DNA of 64,000 nucleotides from assembly GCA_964598225.1 (NCBI GenBank), contig CAZRBG010000030.1, positions 3,670-67,669 on the forward strand. Direction: 5' to 3'. Position numbers and translations under genes: made by a program. The stretch comes from SG8-4 sp964598225. GTDB lineage: Bacteria; Planctomycetota; Phycisphaerae; Sedimentisphaerales; Anaerobacaceae. A model generated the notes under the pieces. That model made no database searches. It was not told the DNA's origin and saw only the letters and a list, made by a program, of their open reading frames with translations. Shown one piece after another: positions 1 to 7,702 of this stretch (position 1 is the first letter of the stretch; each line of letters starts with the position of its first letter).

Positions 1-1012
1 TGCAATGCTTGCACCATAAGCCGTGTTCGCCCAAATTCCAGCCGTGGTCGCCCCAGAGGATAACGACGGTGTTGTCGCGCAATCCCAGGCGATCAAGTTC
101 GGTTACAACTCTGCCGATCTGCGCATCGGTGTAACTGACGCAGGCGTAGTAGCCGTGAACGAGTTTGCGCGCGAGTTGCTCGGACACCGGTCCTTTGCGC
201 GGAATGCCGTAGTAAGACCGCAGCTCACCCCAGTTGTGGAGAGCGGCGTCGGGCGCGCCCTTGGGCCTGAAGGGGTTGTCGGCCAGGTCGATGTCTTCGG
301 CTTTGTACATATCCCAGTATTTCTTCGGAGCGTTGAAGGGCAGATGGGGCTTGAGGAACCCGAGCGCCAAAAAGAACGGCTTATCGTGCCGTTTCATTCG
401 TCGAAGATCGGAAATTCCCTTATCACCGATCTGGCCGTCGAAATAGGCGTTGTCGGCGACGTCGGCAGCTTCGTACGCCGGCCCGCGGCGCTTTGCACTC
501 TGGTCTACTAATTTTTTGTTTTTTTCAAGCAGATAGTTCAGCCAGGAACCCTTCGGTCGCCAGGGATCTTCGCTCCAGCTACTGCGGCAGTCGTTGCGGT
601 GGTGGAAAATCTTGCCGTTCGATATCGTGTGGTAACCGTTGTTTCTGAAATGCTCGGCGACGCTGAGCGCGCCGGGCAAGTCCTTCTCGGCCCAGGTGGA
701 GTATCCAAGGAACCTGTTCGCAGTGGGACGCGTGCCTGTCAGAAGGCTGGCTCGCGAAGCCCCGCAGACCGGCACCTGGCAGTAAGAGCGCAGGAATGTG
801 ACGCCCTCGGATGAGAGCTTGTCGATATTGGGCGAGATCATCTGCTCGTGGCCGTAACAGCCAAGCTGGGGACGCAAGTCGTCGACGGCAATAAACAATA
901 CGTTGGGCCTCTTCTTGCCTGCGGCAAATAAAGACCGTGGCATTCCCAGTGCTGCCGCTCCCAGCCCGATCGTCTTTACGAATTCCCGTCGCGTGTAATT
1001 AAGTGCGTTCAT
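1..1012 (-). CDS. Tat-exported sulfatase, Cys-type (3' end beyond the window)
   Basis: N-terminal 337 residues of an arylsulfatase/iduronate-2-sulfatase-like enzyme; the reading frame stays open to the window edge, so the C-terminus lies outside. A twin-arginine signal (YTRREFVKTIG, residues 7-17, then an Ala-rich stretch) sends it folded to the periplasm. NVLFIAVDD (37-45) carries the metal-binding Asp pair. VCGASRASLLTG (82-93) is the sulfatase signature C-x-A-x-R, whose Cys83 must be oxidised to formylglycine. Later WGDHGWNLGEHG is the second metal/catalytic block. It would remove sulfate esters from a sulfated glycan; the exact substrate cannot be read from sequence. Neighbouring genes on the same strand encode a glycoside hydrolase and a broken sulfatase maturase. 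Family assignment is secure, substrate is not. Confidence 0.93.
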   Translation of the reverse strand, partial: MNALNYTRREFVKTIGLGAAALGMPRSLFAAGKKRPNVLFIAVDDLRPQLGCYGHEQMISPNIDKLSSEGVTFLRSYCQVPVCGASRASLLTGTRPTANRFLGYSTWAEKDLPGALSVAEHFRNNGYHTISNGKIFHHRNDCRSSWSEDPWRPKGSWLNYLLEKNKKLVDQSAKRRGPAYEAADVADNAYFDGQIGDKGISDLRRMKRHDKPFFLALGFLKPHLPFNAPKKYWDMYKAEDIDLADNPFRPKGAPDAALHNWGELRSYYGIPRKGPVSEQLARKLVHGYYACVSYTDAQIGRVVTELDRLGLRDNTVVILWGDHGWNLGEHGLWCKHC

Positions 1013-1047
1013 GTTTGCTCCTCGACAATACTTTCAGATTGACGTCA

Positions 1048-2445
1048 TTAGTTCTCTCTGTCGGCGGCTTCCCTGGCTCTTGAAATAGTCTTCAGGACAG
1101 AGACGCCCTTTAAGTTGCCGCTTATCAGCACCGGTCTCGATCCGGTAACAATCGATAGTCGATCGGCAATAAAATCGCCTCTGCGGCCGACCCACTCTCG
1201 AAATCCCCAGCCGGTGCGATATGGCTCGTATCCCAATTGATGGATTTCGAGTTCGCCGGCCGGCGAATCTGTCTTTAGGATGATCTGCCGATCTTTGTTG
1301 TCCGAACACCATACAGCCCATACGTCGTTTTCCGCGTTTTCGAAGTGAAGGATGTCGATGTTGCTGCTATCGGCGTCGATTCGGCCGACAAATCGACCGC
1401 TGGCGATCAGATCGGATATATCGGCCATGACGTGATAGCTCGGCTTAGGCGTGAGATCGGGGCGGACCAGGCCGAAGTTGTGCTCGTTGTGCTCCGGGTT
1501 CCAGCCATCATCCTGAAAATCGTACCACCATATCCCGCGAAACGAAGGCGACGTCCGCGCCAGCAAATACAGGCGTGCCAGATACGAAGCCGACAATTCC
1601 GGCGCCGTTCCCCTCCTGCCCACATGGGTGGGCCAGCCCATCTCCGTAACGTAGAACGGCACGTCCTTGCCGTTGTTGTAATTGCTAATCATGTCCCGCA
1701 CGCCGGCCATCCACTCAGAGCACGTTTCCGGGGAGCGCTCGGGGAATCCGGCGCTGTAATTGTAACTGTGGATCGAGACGGCATCGCAATAATCAAGAGC
1801 GCCCAGCCTGAGAATGCCCTCCAGCCAGCCCCTTCTTACGCCGCCGCTGGTCGATCCCCCACCCATGACGGTAATGTCGGGATCGACGGCCTTTATGCGG
1901 GGATAGACGGCTTGGAGCAACTTAACATAATCTTCCGGAGAGCCGCCCACATTGTAAGGAGATCGCAGGCCTATACCTATGTCCCACTCGTTCCAGATTT
2001 CGTAGAGCTGCACGTCTTTGCCGAAGTGGCGAACCACGAATTCAGCGTAACGGCAGAATCCTTCTATCGCCTCGGGCGATTTAGGCCGGTCGCCGTCGTC
2101 GTAGAAGCGGTTGGAATAGTCGAGAATTAGCAGCGCGTCGAGACCGGCCACACTTGCCTTGCGGACGTAATTGTCGAACCGCTCCGGCATAACCAGCGTG
2201 CCTTTTTGCCGTTCGACGCTCGACCAGCCGACTTCGTCTCGGATCGAGTCGATTCCGGCATGTTTTATGCTCCGAAGGTTCATCTCGACGATGCCCTTGC
2301 CCTGACTGAAATGCGTGCAGGCGCCAACCTGAAAACGCCCATCCGTTTCAGGCGGCGTCTGGGCGTATGTGGCCGAATTAAATGCGAGCGACCCAGCAAA
2401 AACCACTGCGGCGAGTGATCTGAGAACTCCATATCTGTCCATCAT
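1048..2445 (-). CDS. Secreted clan-A (beta/alpha)8 glycoside hydrolase, GH39/GH5-like
   Basis: A 465-residue protein with an N-terminal signal peptide (hydrophobic residues about 9-29, likely cut after ATYAQ). The rest reads as a TIM-barrel retaining glycosidase of clan GH-A. YEIWNEWD (148-155) supplies the acid/base Glu153 after the clan-typical Asn. PFYVTEMGWPTH (263-274) supplies the candidate nucleophile Glu268. GIWWYDFQDDG follows, as in GH39/GH5 relatives. The last ~100 residues look like a small beta domain. It would hydrolyse a plant- or algal-type polysaccharide or glycoside; specificity is unresolved. It lies 35 bp upstream of the sulfatase on the same strand, consistent with joint action on a sulfated glycan. 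A second Met at residue 2 could also be the start. Confidence 0.85.
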   Translation of the reverse strand: MMDRYGVLRSLAAVVFAGSLAFNSATYAQTPPETDGRFQVGACTHFSQGKGIVEMNLRSIKHAGIDSIRDEVGWSSVERQKGTLVMPERFDNYVRKASVAGLDALLILDYSNRFYDDGDRPKSPEAIEGFCRYAEFVVRHFGKDVQLYEIWNEWDIGIGLRSPYNVGGSPEDYVKLLQAVYPRIKAVDPDITVMGGGSTSGGVRRGWLEGILRLGALDYCDAVSIHSYNYSAGFPERSPETCSEWMAGVRDMISNYNNGKDVPFYVTEMGWPTHVGRRGTAPELSASYLARLYLLARTSPSFRGIWWYDFQDDGWNPEHNEHNFGLVRPDLTPKPSYHVMADISDLIASGRFVGRIDADSSNIDILHFENAENDVWAVWCSDNKDRQIILKTDSPAGELEIHQLGYEPYRTGWGFREWVGRRGDFIADRLSIVTGSRPVLISGNLKGVSVLKTISRAREAADREN

Positions 2446-2517
2446 AACGATACCCTTTACTCAAAGACCAGATGATAGCAGCAAACCGCTTACTGTTCCA
2501 GCCTTTTCTCCCCGTTT

Positions 2518-2585
2518 GTCATTCCTGCGAAGGCAGGAATCCATTTTGTTCACGAGTTTCTGGATTCTGCCTTCGCAGGAATGAC
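2518..2585. repeat. Inverted pair of dRS3-like repeats
   Basis: GTCATTCCTGCGAAGGCAGG and its near reverse complement near 2562-2585 form a long hairpin around a short spacer. The unit resembles the dispersed bacterial repeat (dRS3 type, ATTCC-N-GGAAT core) that recurs here at about 20886-20915, 25178-25201, 48112-48180 and 53865-53941. It lies in the gap between the glycosidase and the maturase remnant. Confidence 0.8.
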
Positions 2586-2601
2586 ATTTAACATTGGGTA
2601 G

Positions 2602-2640
2602 CAGCCTCATCCCGATTGTCGTTTGTCGGGATGGGGCTGG
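2602..2640. repeat. Hairpin repeat, copy A (pairs with 25215-25255)
   Basis: The left arm CAGCCtCATCCCGA and right arm TCGGGATGgGGCTG form an almost perfect stem around a TTGTCGTTTG loop. A T-rich run follows, as at a Rho-independent terminator. A second copy near 25215-25255 keeps the loop and outer stem while both sides of the inner stem differ in a compensating way. Confidence 0.7.
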
Positions 2641-2668
2641 TTCTTTCTACGGCCGTTTTACGTTTCTC

Positions 2669-3184
2669 CTACTCAATGCTCAGTCTGATCTTCTCGGCTG
2701 ATCGGGTGTGCCTTTTGAGCGAGCCGTTTTGTATCGCCGCTGCGACTTGCATGAACTTCGGCACCGTATAATCGAAGAATTGCTTGTAGCTTTCGCAAAA
2801 ATAGCTTTCTCGATACTCGATGCTGATACCGAGAAGGAAATTGTTCTCAGCGAAAAACCGGCACCATTCGTCGTCGAGCAGCACGCCGTTGGTTTGCAGC
2901 GTATTGCTGACCTGCTGGCCTGCCGTGCCGTATTGTTTCTGCAATTCAACCGCCTGCCTGAAGTAATCAATGCCCATCAGCGTAGGCTCACCGCCCTGCC
3001 ACGCGAAACCGCTCACGGGAAATCCCAGGCTCATATAGTCCCGCACGAGCTTATCGAGCACCTGCCCGCTCATACGCTGTTTGCCGTGCCCGAACTCTAA
3101 CGGCCGGTCCTTGTAGAAACAGTACTCACAGTCAATATTGCAATCCGACCCCGACGGTTTAATAAGAAGTGTAAAAGGTTTCAT
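2669..3184 (-). pseudogene. Radical-SAM anaerobic sulfatase maturase with internal deletion
   Basis: The first ~120 residues are a good anaerobic sulfatase-maturating enzyme (anSME) N-terminus. C15-x3-C19-x2-C22 is the radical-SAM iron-sulfur motif, followed by AWQGGEPTLMG and NTLQTNGVLLDDEW. After FLLGISI, where the family continues into the DGP block, the sequence jumps to YRESYFCESYKQFFDYTVPK. That resembles the extreme C-terminus of these enzymes (last Cys, then GYK-x-FF). At 171 residues against roughly 370-400 for the family, the second half of the barrel and the SPASM cluster domain are missing. The junction is near 2810-2820. The frame is intact, so a short protein could be made, but it should lack maturase activity. 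The sulfatase at the left edge needs such a maturase, so another copy elsewhere is likely. Confidence 0.75.
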
Positions 3185-3420
3185 TATGACTCAGACCGAT
3201 CCTGTTCGCACGAACCCAAAACACCCGCCACTTTGTTGTTCTTAAATGTCTTCATTCGCGAAACAGTGTACGAAAATGCCCGCCTGAAATCAATATCCGC
3301 CTCGCAAAGAGGGTTTATCGCATTGTTGCTGCCAGCAGATAGCAAAACGATTGTGAAAGCAATGACCAAATGGTAGGATGTGCACCGCACACCGCAAAGC
3401 TTTTTGATATTTTCATCCAA
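3184..3420 (-). CDS. Small hypothetical protein, doubtful
   Basis: A 78-residue frame whose stop overlaps the start codon of the maturase remnant (TAATG arrangement), which would allow translational coupling. Residues about 17-35 are hydrophobic (YHLVIAFTIVLLSAG) and the rest is polar. No family was recognised. It could be a non-coding frame inside the AT-rich junction between the maturase remnant and the HEPN-like gene. Confidence 0.25.
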   Translation of the reverse strand: MDENIKKLCGVRCTSYHLVIAFTIVLLSAGSNNAINPLCEADIDFRRAFSYTVSRMKTFKNNKVAGVLGSCEQDRSES

Positions 3421-3426
3421 CGAATA

Positions 3427-4095
3427 TTACTTTTCCTTTTTATGCCTTTTCTTCATCTCATCGTAATAGTATTTACTCTTTTCTTCTGGACCGAGGGCAA
3501 TGTCACATAGAAGCTGCAAAGCCATAATTCTTCCTGGAACAATCTTATCGACATTTATGTCCTGTTTGTCAAAATCGGGATTACAAGGGATTTCAACACC
3601 TACAATCCACCAGACTTCAATCTTCCGCAAAAGCTCAATCATTTCTTTAAAACATTGCTCAAAATTGGGAGGTAATCCCTCATTGCGGATAAAATATGAC
3701 ATTCTATGGGCTAAATGGTTGCGACACGTCCGAATGCGATCAAAGGACTCAATATCAGCATAAGTAATTGCTCCATTTTCACGTAACCAACCAAGACTTG
3801 CATCACGATGGTTTGAACTGCGTCTTAATACTTCATCTTTGTATTTGACATGATCTTCTGAGAAGGCTTTGATGTAATCTCTTGTCGTTTTGTCAATAGG
3901 GCTTTTCAAATCTGGAGGTGGATCTGTAAATCCCTCATAAAACTCTATTACGCGTTCGATTATTGATCTCTCCAAAAACTCAAATGCGGCAATATATACA
4001 GAAGCGCTAATAAGGCGAGCTCGCATGACTTCAGGATTAAGGAAAAACTCCCATGGTTGTTGTTCAGGTTGATTTTTGTTTTCTTTATTTTCCAT
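3427..4095 (-). CDS. HEPN-like protein, candidate RNase partner of the upstream PLD nuclease
   Basis: A 222-residue, mostly helical protein with no named family that I recognise. Residues 120-131 (RIRTCRNHLAHR) contain an R-x4-H pattern (Arg125 to His130, with a second possible pair Arg122-His127). This is the catalytic signature of HEPN ribonucleases found in many toxin and anti-phage proteins, and it sits in a predicted helix with helices on both sides. The C-terminus is strongly basic (KKRHKKEK). It follows the PLD-nuclease gene by 53 bp on the same strand, so the two are probably co-transcribed. Both are richer in A+T than the flanking housekeeping genes, suggesting acquisition by transfer. 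The HEPN call rests on the motif and helical context only. Confidence 0.55.
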   Translation of the reverse strand: MENKENKNQPEQQPWEFFLNPEVMRARLISASVYIAAFEFLERSIIERVIEFYEGFTDPPPDLKSPIDKTTRDYIKAFSEDHVKYKDEVLRRSSNHRDASLGWLRENGAITYADIESFDRIRTCRNHLAHRMSYFIRNEGLPPNFEQCFKEMIELLRKIEVWWIVGVEIPCNPDFDKQDINVDKIVPGRIMALQLLCDIALGPEEKSKYYYDEMKKRHKKEK

Positions 4096-4148
4096 GTGCT
4101 ATCAGCGGTTGTCGCTTGGTGGTTTTGTTTGGCATGAATCAAGTTTTA

Positions 4149-5300
4149 TTACGCTTTCTGTCCCACCATTTCCAGCCAGATTGCATGATCTAATTCTGCC
4201 AGGTTTTTGGCGATGTTTGCAGTATTACTCTTTAAAGCATTGCGCAGTTTGATGGAAAGGTCTATGTACGTGGCACCATCACTGGCACTACTGGGGCTTT
4301 TATATTTGTTTTTTCGCAGCCATTCTCTGATTGGTGTATTTAATAAAGGGTATCTTTTTGGGAAGAAGTGACAAAGCATCTCTGAAAGCCATGAATGCCT
4401 CGCGGGATTACGTGCCGAAGCCAATTTGTCGATCTCTTTTTTCACGAGATTATCCATATCTCCAACTGATAAAGCTGAACTTTTCGTAAGTATTATTGAA
4501 ATGGCGGTACATATTTCTTTCCAGTTACCGCGTTTTCCCCTAATATGAAATCCGCTGCCTTGAAAGCGAGATTCATGATGTCCCCACAGTTGCATCATAT
4601 CTCCATAGAACTTGGTATTCGGAATTTCTCCACTTGCACAGCTCTCAATTAAACTTACTAACTTGGGTTTGATGTCTGCAAACGCTTTCTGTTGTGCTCT
4701 ACGCTTTTTGATTGCGGCGTTAATGGCCTTTCCAGAAGGTAAGTTCAGTGACACTACCGGAGTTTTCCGACCCCTTCTCGGAGATGCAGGTCTTTCTTTT
4801 TCTTTGTAACTGTTGATCCAATCATTAGAAATAGGTGAGCAGTGGAGCCTAATATAACTGATCCATCCTTTGATCGAATCGTACCGTTTCGGCGAAATGT
4901 TTGAAGAATGCATATTAGCTTCATAATTAGTGGTAAATGCTGCCTGTGTCAGGTTTGATGATCCAAGCACAATATTGTGATCCTCGTCAATACTCTTCCA
5001 AAGGACCAATTTGGGATGAAAGCCTGATATCGTATCGGCTGCCAAAAAATCGTTTTTCATGCTCTTGGGAAGCCACTTCAGTACTGAACGACAAGCCTTT
5101 CTGGTAGTAATACCAAAATCAGTCCCTACTATGAAGGAGAGTTCTTCGCAGTCATCCCGAACGGCTGATTTTGGCTTCCAATCTGTGAGGTAGGCTGTGA
5201 CAATAAACAGTTCAATGGCTTCAGAAATGGCTCTGTCGTAGAGATTTGTTAGAGACTCCTCGTCTGATGCGCCAGCAGGCGGCTGCAATAATATGCTCAT
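4149..5300 (-). CDS. Phospholipase D-like (HKD) nuclease domain protein
   Basis: A 383-residue protein. Residues 15-130 match the single-HKD nuclease domain seen in restriction enzymes and DNA-repair helicase partners: FIVTAYLTDW, SFIVGTDFGIT, then GFHPKLVLW with His95 and Lys97, NIVLGSSNLTQAAF with Ser114/Asn116, and Glu127 in NYEANMH. One HKD half-site implies dimerisation for activity. Residues about 170-210 are a basic linker (SPRRGRK, KKRRAQQK). The C-terminal ~170 residues are helical and unassigned. It would cleave DNA or phosphodiesters in the cytoplasm. No methyltransferase or helicase sits beside it, so it is not a conventional restriction system. It probably heads a two-gene operon with the HEPN-like gene. 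The PLD fold call is firm, the biological role is inferred. Confidence 0.8.
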   Translation of the reverse strand: MSILLQPPAGASDEESLTNLYDRAISEAIELFIVTAYLTDWKPKSAVRDDCEELSFIVGTDFGITTRKACRSVLKWLPKSMKNDFLAADTISGFHPKLVLWKSIDEDHNIVLGSSNLTQAAFTTNYEANMHSSNISPKRYDSIKGWISYIRLHCSPISNDWINSYKEKERPASPRRGRKTPVVSLNLPSGKAINAAIKKRRAQQKAFADIKPKLVSLIESCASGEIPNTKFYGDMMQLWGHHESRFQGSGFHIRGKRGNWKEICTAISIILTKSSALSVGDMDNLVKKEIDKLASARNPARHSWLSEMLCHFFPKRYPLLNTPIREWLRKNKYKSPSSASDGATYIDLSIKLRNALKSNTANIAKNLAELDHAIWLEMVGQKA

Positions 5301-5523
5301 TTTACACCTCGCTTATTGTGCTTATGCTATCTGCAGACCTGACAACAATCATAAAACGAATACAATCCAGTGAATAGGAATCATCTCTTCTTTTTCGTGA
5401 CAATATACTTTCTCTGGAGCATCGCGCATTTTATCAACATTTCGCTGATTAGAAAGTATCACGCCATGAGGTGTGTTTCAATAATAAATTTGAAAAAATG
5501 CCGTGCTAACTTAAGCAAGAGGA

Positions 5524-6750
5524 TCACTTATGTGTCGAGCGTTTTTGGAGCCAGCGTTGTGCCCATTCTTTGGCTTGTGAGGGGGTCTGTAACATTCCCT
5601 CGAGTTGGGCGATGTAGAGTTCTTCGGCTAACTGGCCGAGGGCGGGGCCGGGGGTGGCGCCTAATTTTATGAGGTCGTGGCCGTTTAGCAGAGGTTTGGG
5701 TTGAAGCTCGACGTCGCCGAGGGCTTTTATTCTTTTGCGAAGGCGTATCAGTGGAGCGATTGCTTTTCTGCCGCCGCCTTTTGCTTTCTGGATCGCTCGC
5801 TGGAGTTCGTAGAGGTCTCGGAAGTAAGGCTCGGCGAGGATTTTCTTGAGTTGGGCCAGGGACATCTCGGCGTCGAGCAATTTACCGCGATTGGACAAGA
5901 GGAACTTTACGTGTCTGTTCTGGTTTCTGCTGAGTTTCAAAACGCGGCAACTACGCATTGCCGTGTCGGTTTCCGCGTATGCGAAAAACGCGGCCAAGGC
6001 GAGCGCGAAATCGACTTTTCTTCGCAATTTTTGCACGACGGCGACGGCATCTCTTGCCTGCTCTCGCGGCAGCTCGGGGAAGATCGTCTCGGCCAGGCCG
6101 CTTTCGATGAGCATAGACACTCCTGCGGCGCGGTTGGGATCGATGAGTATGCCCTCTAATTCCATTGCGATTCGCTCGCCGCTTATTCTGCTGATTTTTG
6201 CGGCATTGCGTCGTATGGCGCGCCAGGTCTCCGGCTCGATCTCGAACCCGAGTTGAGTCGAGAATCTCACCGCGCGCAGCATGCGCAGGTAATCTTCGCC
6301 GAAACGCTCGGAGGGCTTGCCTATGGTTCGTATTATTCGAGCCTTCAGGTCCGCCTGGCCGTTGACGTAGTCAATTACCTCTTCCTGCAGAGGATCGTAG
6401 AACATGCCGTTAATCGTGAAGTCCCTTCGGCTTGCATCTTCGGCGGCGGTTGTGAACCGGACCGAGCCGGGGTGTCTGCCGTCGGCATAGTCCGTCTCTG
6501 TCCTGAACGTGGCCACTTCGACCTGCCGGCCGTCGAGCAGGACGATCACCACGCCGAACTGCGCACCGACCTTCAGCGTGCGTCTGAACAGTCTTATCAC
6601 CTCTCCGGGCTGCGCTTCGGTGGCGACGTCGTAGTCCTTGGCCCGCCGGCCCAGCAGCATATCGCGGACGCACCCTCCGGCAAGCAGGGCCTGGTAGCCG
6701 CTCCTGTGCAATCTTTTGACGACTTCGATCGCTGTTTGTTTGTTAGCCAT
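5524..6750 (-). CDS. CCA tRNA nucleotidyltransferase / poly(A) polymerase family
   Basis: A 408-residue class II nucleotidyltransferase that adds CCA to tRNA 3' ends or poly(A) to RNA. LLAGGCVRDMLLG (22-34) is the GGxVRD nucleotide-binding motif. DYDVAT (39-44) gives the catalytic Asp-x-Asp pair. RRDFTINGMFYD is the family's RRD block, followed by ERFGEDYLRMLRAVRF and a helical RNA-binding C-terminus. From sequence alone CCA-adding and poly(A) activities cannot be separated; the length and basic tail fit PcnB-like proteins as well. No clear ribosome site precedes the ATG. rsmD lies 78 bp upstream on the same strand. Confidence 0.9.
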   Translation of the reverse strand: MANKQTAIEVVKRLHRSGYQALLAGGCVRDMLLGRRAKDYDVATEAQPGEVIRLFRRTLKVGAQFGVVIVLLDGRQVEVATFRTETDYADGRHPGSVRFTTAAEDASRRDFTINGMFYDPLQEEVIDYVNGQADLKARIIRTIGKPSERFGEDYLRMLRAVRFSTQLGFEIEPETWRAIRRNAAKISRISGERIAMELEGILIDPNRAAGVSMLIESGLAETIFPELPREQARDAVAVVQKLRRKVDFALALAAFFAYAETDTAMRSCRVLKLSRNQNRHVKFLLSNRGKLLDAEMSLAQLKKILAEPYFRDLYELQRAIQKAKGGGRKAIAPLIRLRKRIKALGDVELQPKPLLNGHDLIKLGATPGPALGQLAEELYIAQLEGMLQTPSQAKEWAQRWLQKRSTHK

Positions 6751-6828
6751 TTGTTCGTGCCGCGTGCTGCGTGCTGCGTTCTCCGAAAGGAGTCCATAGG
6801 ACTGCGTCGAAAGCTTTGCCGCCTACGT

Positions 6829-7401
6829 TTAGCTTTTGGTCAGGATGGTCACTGCCATTGTGCCCCATTCGCGGCGTTCTTCCACCCGGAAGCGCCCGTA
6901 TCCGTCCAACAGGTTTACTTCCTCACTGGTTCTGACTACGGCAATTCCGTCATCGGTTACCTGATCAACCCACAAGTCGAGCAGGTCCGCCAGCGGCGAA
7001 TCGGTGCCGGCGTCCATTGAATCTGCGTAGGGAGGATCGACAAAGATAAGGTTATAGTCATCTTCACCCATTCCGACGGCGGGGGCGACACGGAAAGCAT
7101 CGGTTGTTATGATCTTTGTGTTTTGGACAAAACCGGCTTTTTCTATGTTTCTTTCCAAAATTGTGACGGTTTCAGTATCTCGCTCGACGAAGGTCACGAA
7201 TCGAGCGCCCCTGCTAAGCGATTCAAGCCCCAGCGATCCGACGCCGCAGAACAGATCGGCCACCACCGCATCTGCGGGCAGGTCGTATTTGTCCAAGACG
7301 CTGAAAAGGGACTCTTTGACTCTGTCGGTAATCGGCCGCGAAGCCCGCGTCGCAGGGCCGAGCAGTTTCATTCCTCGTTTCGAGCCGGCAATTATTCTCA
7401 T
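6829..7401 (-). CDS. rsmD: 16S rRNA (guanine(966)-N(2))-methyltransferase RsmD
   Basis: A 190-residue SAM-dependent methyltransferase that modifies G966 of 16S rRNA during small-subunit assembly. MRIIAGSKRG opens the protein as in RsmD generally. DRVKESLFSVL (26-36) and the SAM-binding DLFCGVGSLGLE (49-60) follow, and the catalytic motif is DPPY (122-125). Length is normal. It stands just upstream of the nucleotidyltransferase gene, so the two may form a small RNA-maturation unit. The ATG at 7401 gives the canonical N-terminus. Confidence 0.95.
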   Translation of the reverse strand: MRIIAGSKRGMKLLGPATRASRPITDRVKESLFSVLDKYDLPADAVVADLFCGVGSLGLESLSRGARFVTFVERDTETVTILERNIEKAGFVQNTKIITTDAFRVAPAVGMGEDDYNLIFVDPPYADSMDAGTDSPLADLLDLWVDQVTDDGIAVVRTSEEVNLLDGYGRFRVEERREWGTMAVTILTKS

Positions 7402-7598
7402 GCACCCTAATATACTATAAGGGCCTGTTTGATGCCACTTTGCTTTCAGCCTTTGAAGACAGTCGGAGTGACCAGACGAGCGATGGGATCGACTCGGAAA
7501 TACCGTATAAGTCCCATAACCCCAAGGGGCAGGCGTTGCTTACCAACATTGTTTTTTTGCTTGGAGCTTACCGCTTTGGGTTGCTTCCGTGAAATCAC

Positions 7599-7627
7599 TT
7601 GACAAATGCGGGTTTTAAAGTTAAAGT
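7599..7627 (+). promoter_or_regulatory. Sigma-70-like promoter
   Basis: TTGACA (7599-7604), a 17-base spacer and TAAAGT (7622-7627). It stands about 75 bp before the start at 7703, in the 300-bp gap after rsmD (divergent direction). The rest of this gap (7402-7598) shows no gene. Confidence 0.6.
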
Positions 7628-7702
7628 AGATAAAGTCTGATGCAACATTGCACGGGAGACCGTCTAACTCAGGAGCCGGGTCTTAATAAGGGTGTTCGCA
7701 AA

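Noticed and set aside
1345..2130. Long plus-strand frame of 261 codons
   Set aside because: It lies wholly antisense to the clan-A glycosidase, which has a signal peptide and catalytic motifs; the plus frame has none. Similar long antisense frames at 33322-34290, 39130-40002, 55885-57006 and 60446-62236 were rejected for the same reason: GC-rich codon use keeps the opposite strand open.
2518..2640. CRISPR array
   Set aside because: The repeats are inverted pairs and hairpins with few copies at scattered places, not direct repeats with regular spacers.
4149..5300. Restriction-modification locus
   Set aside because: The PLD nuclease could be a restriction enzyme, but no methyltransferase or specificity gene is present nearby.
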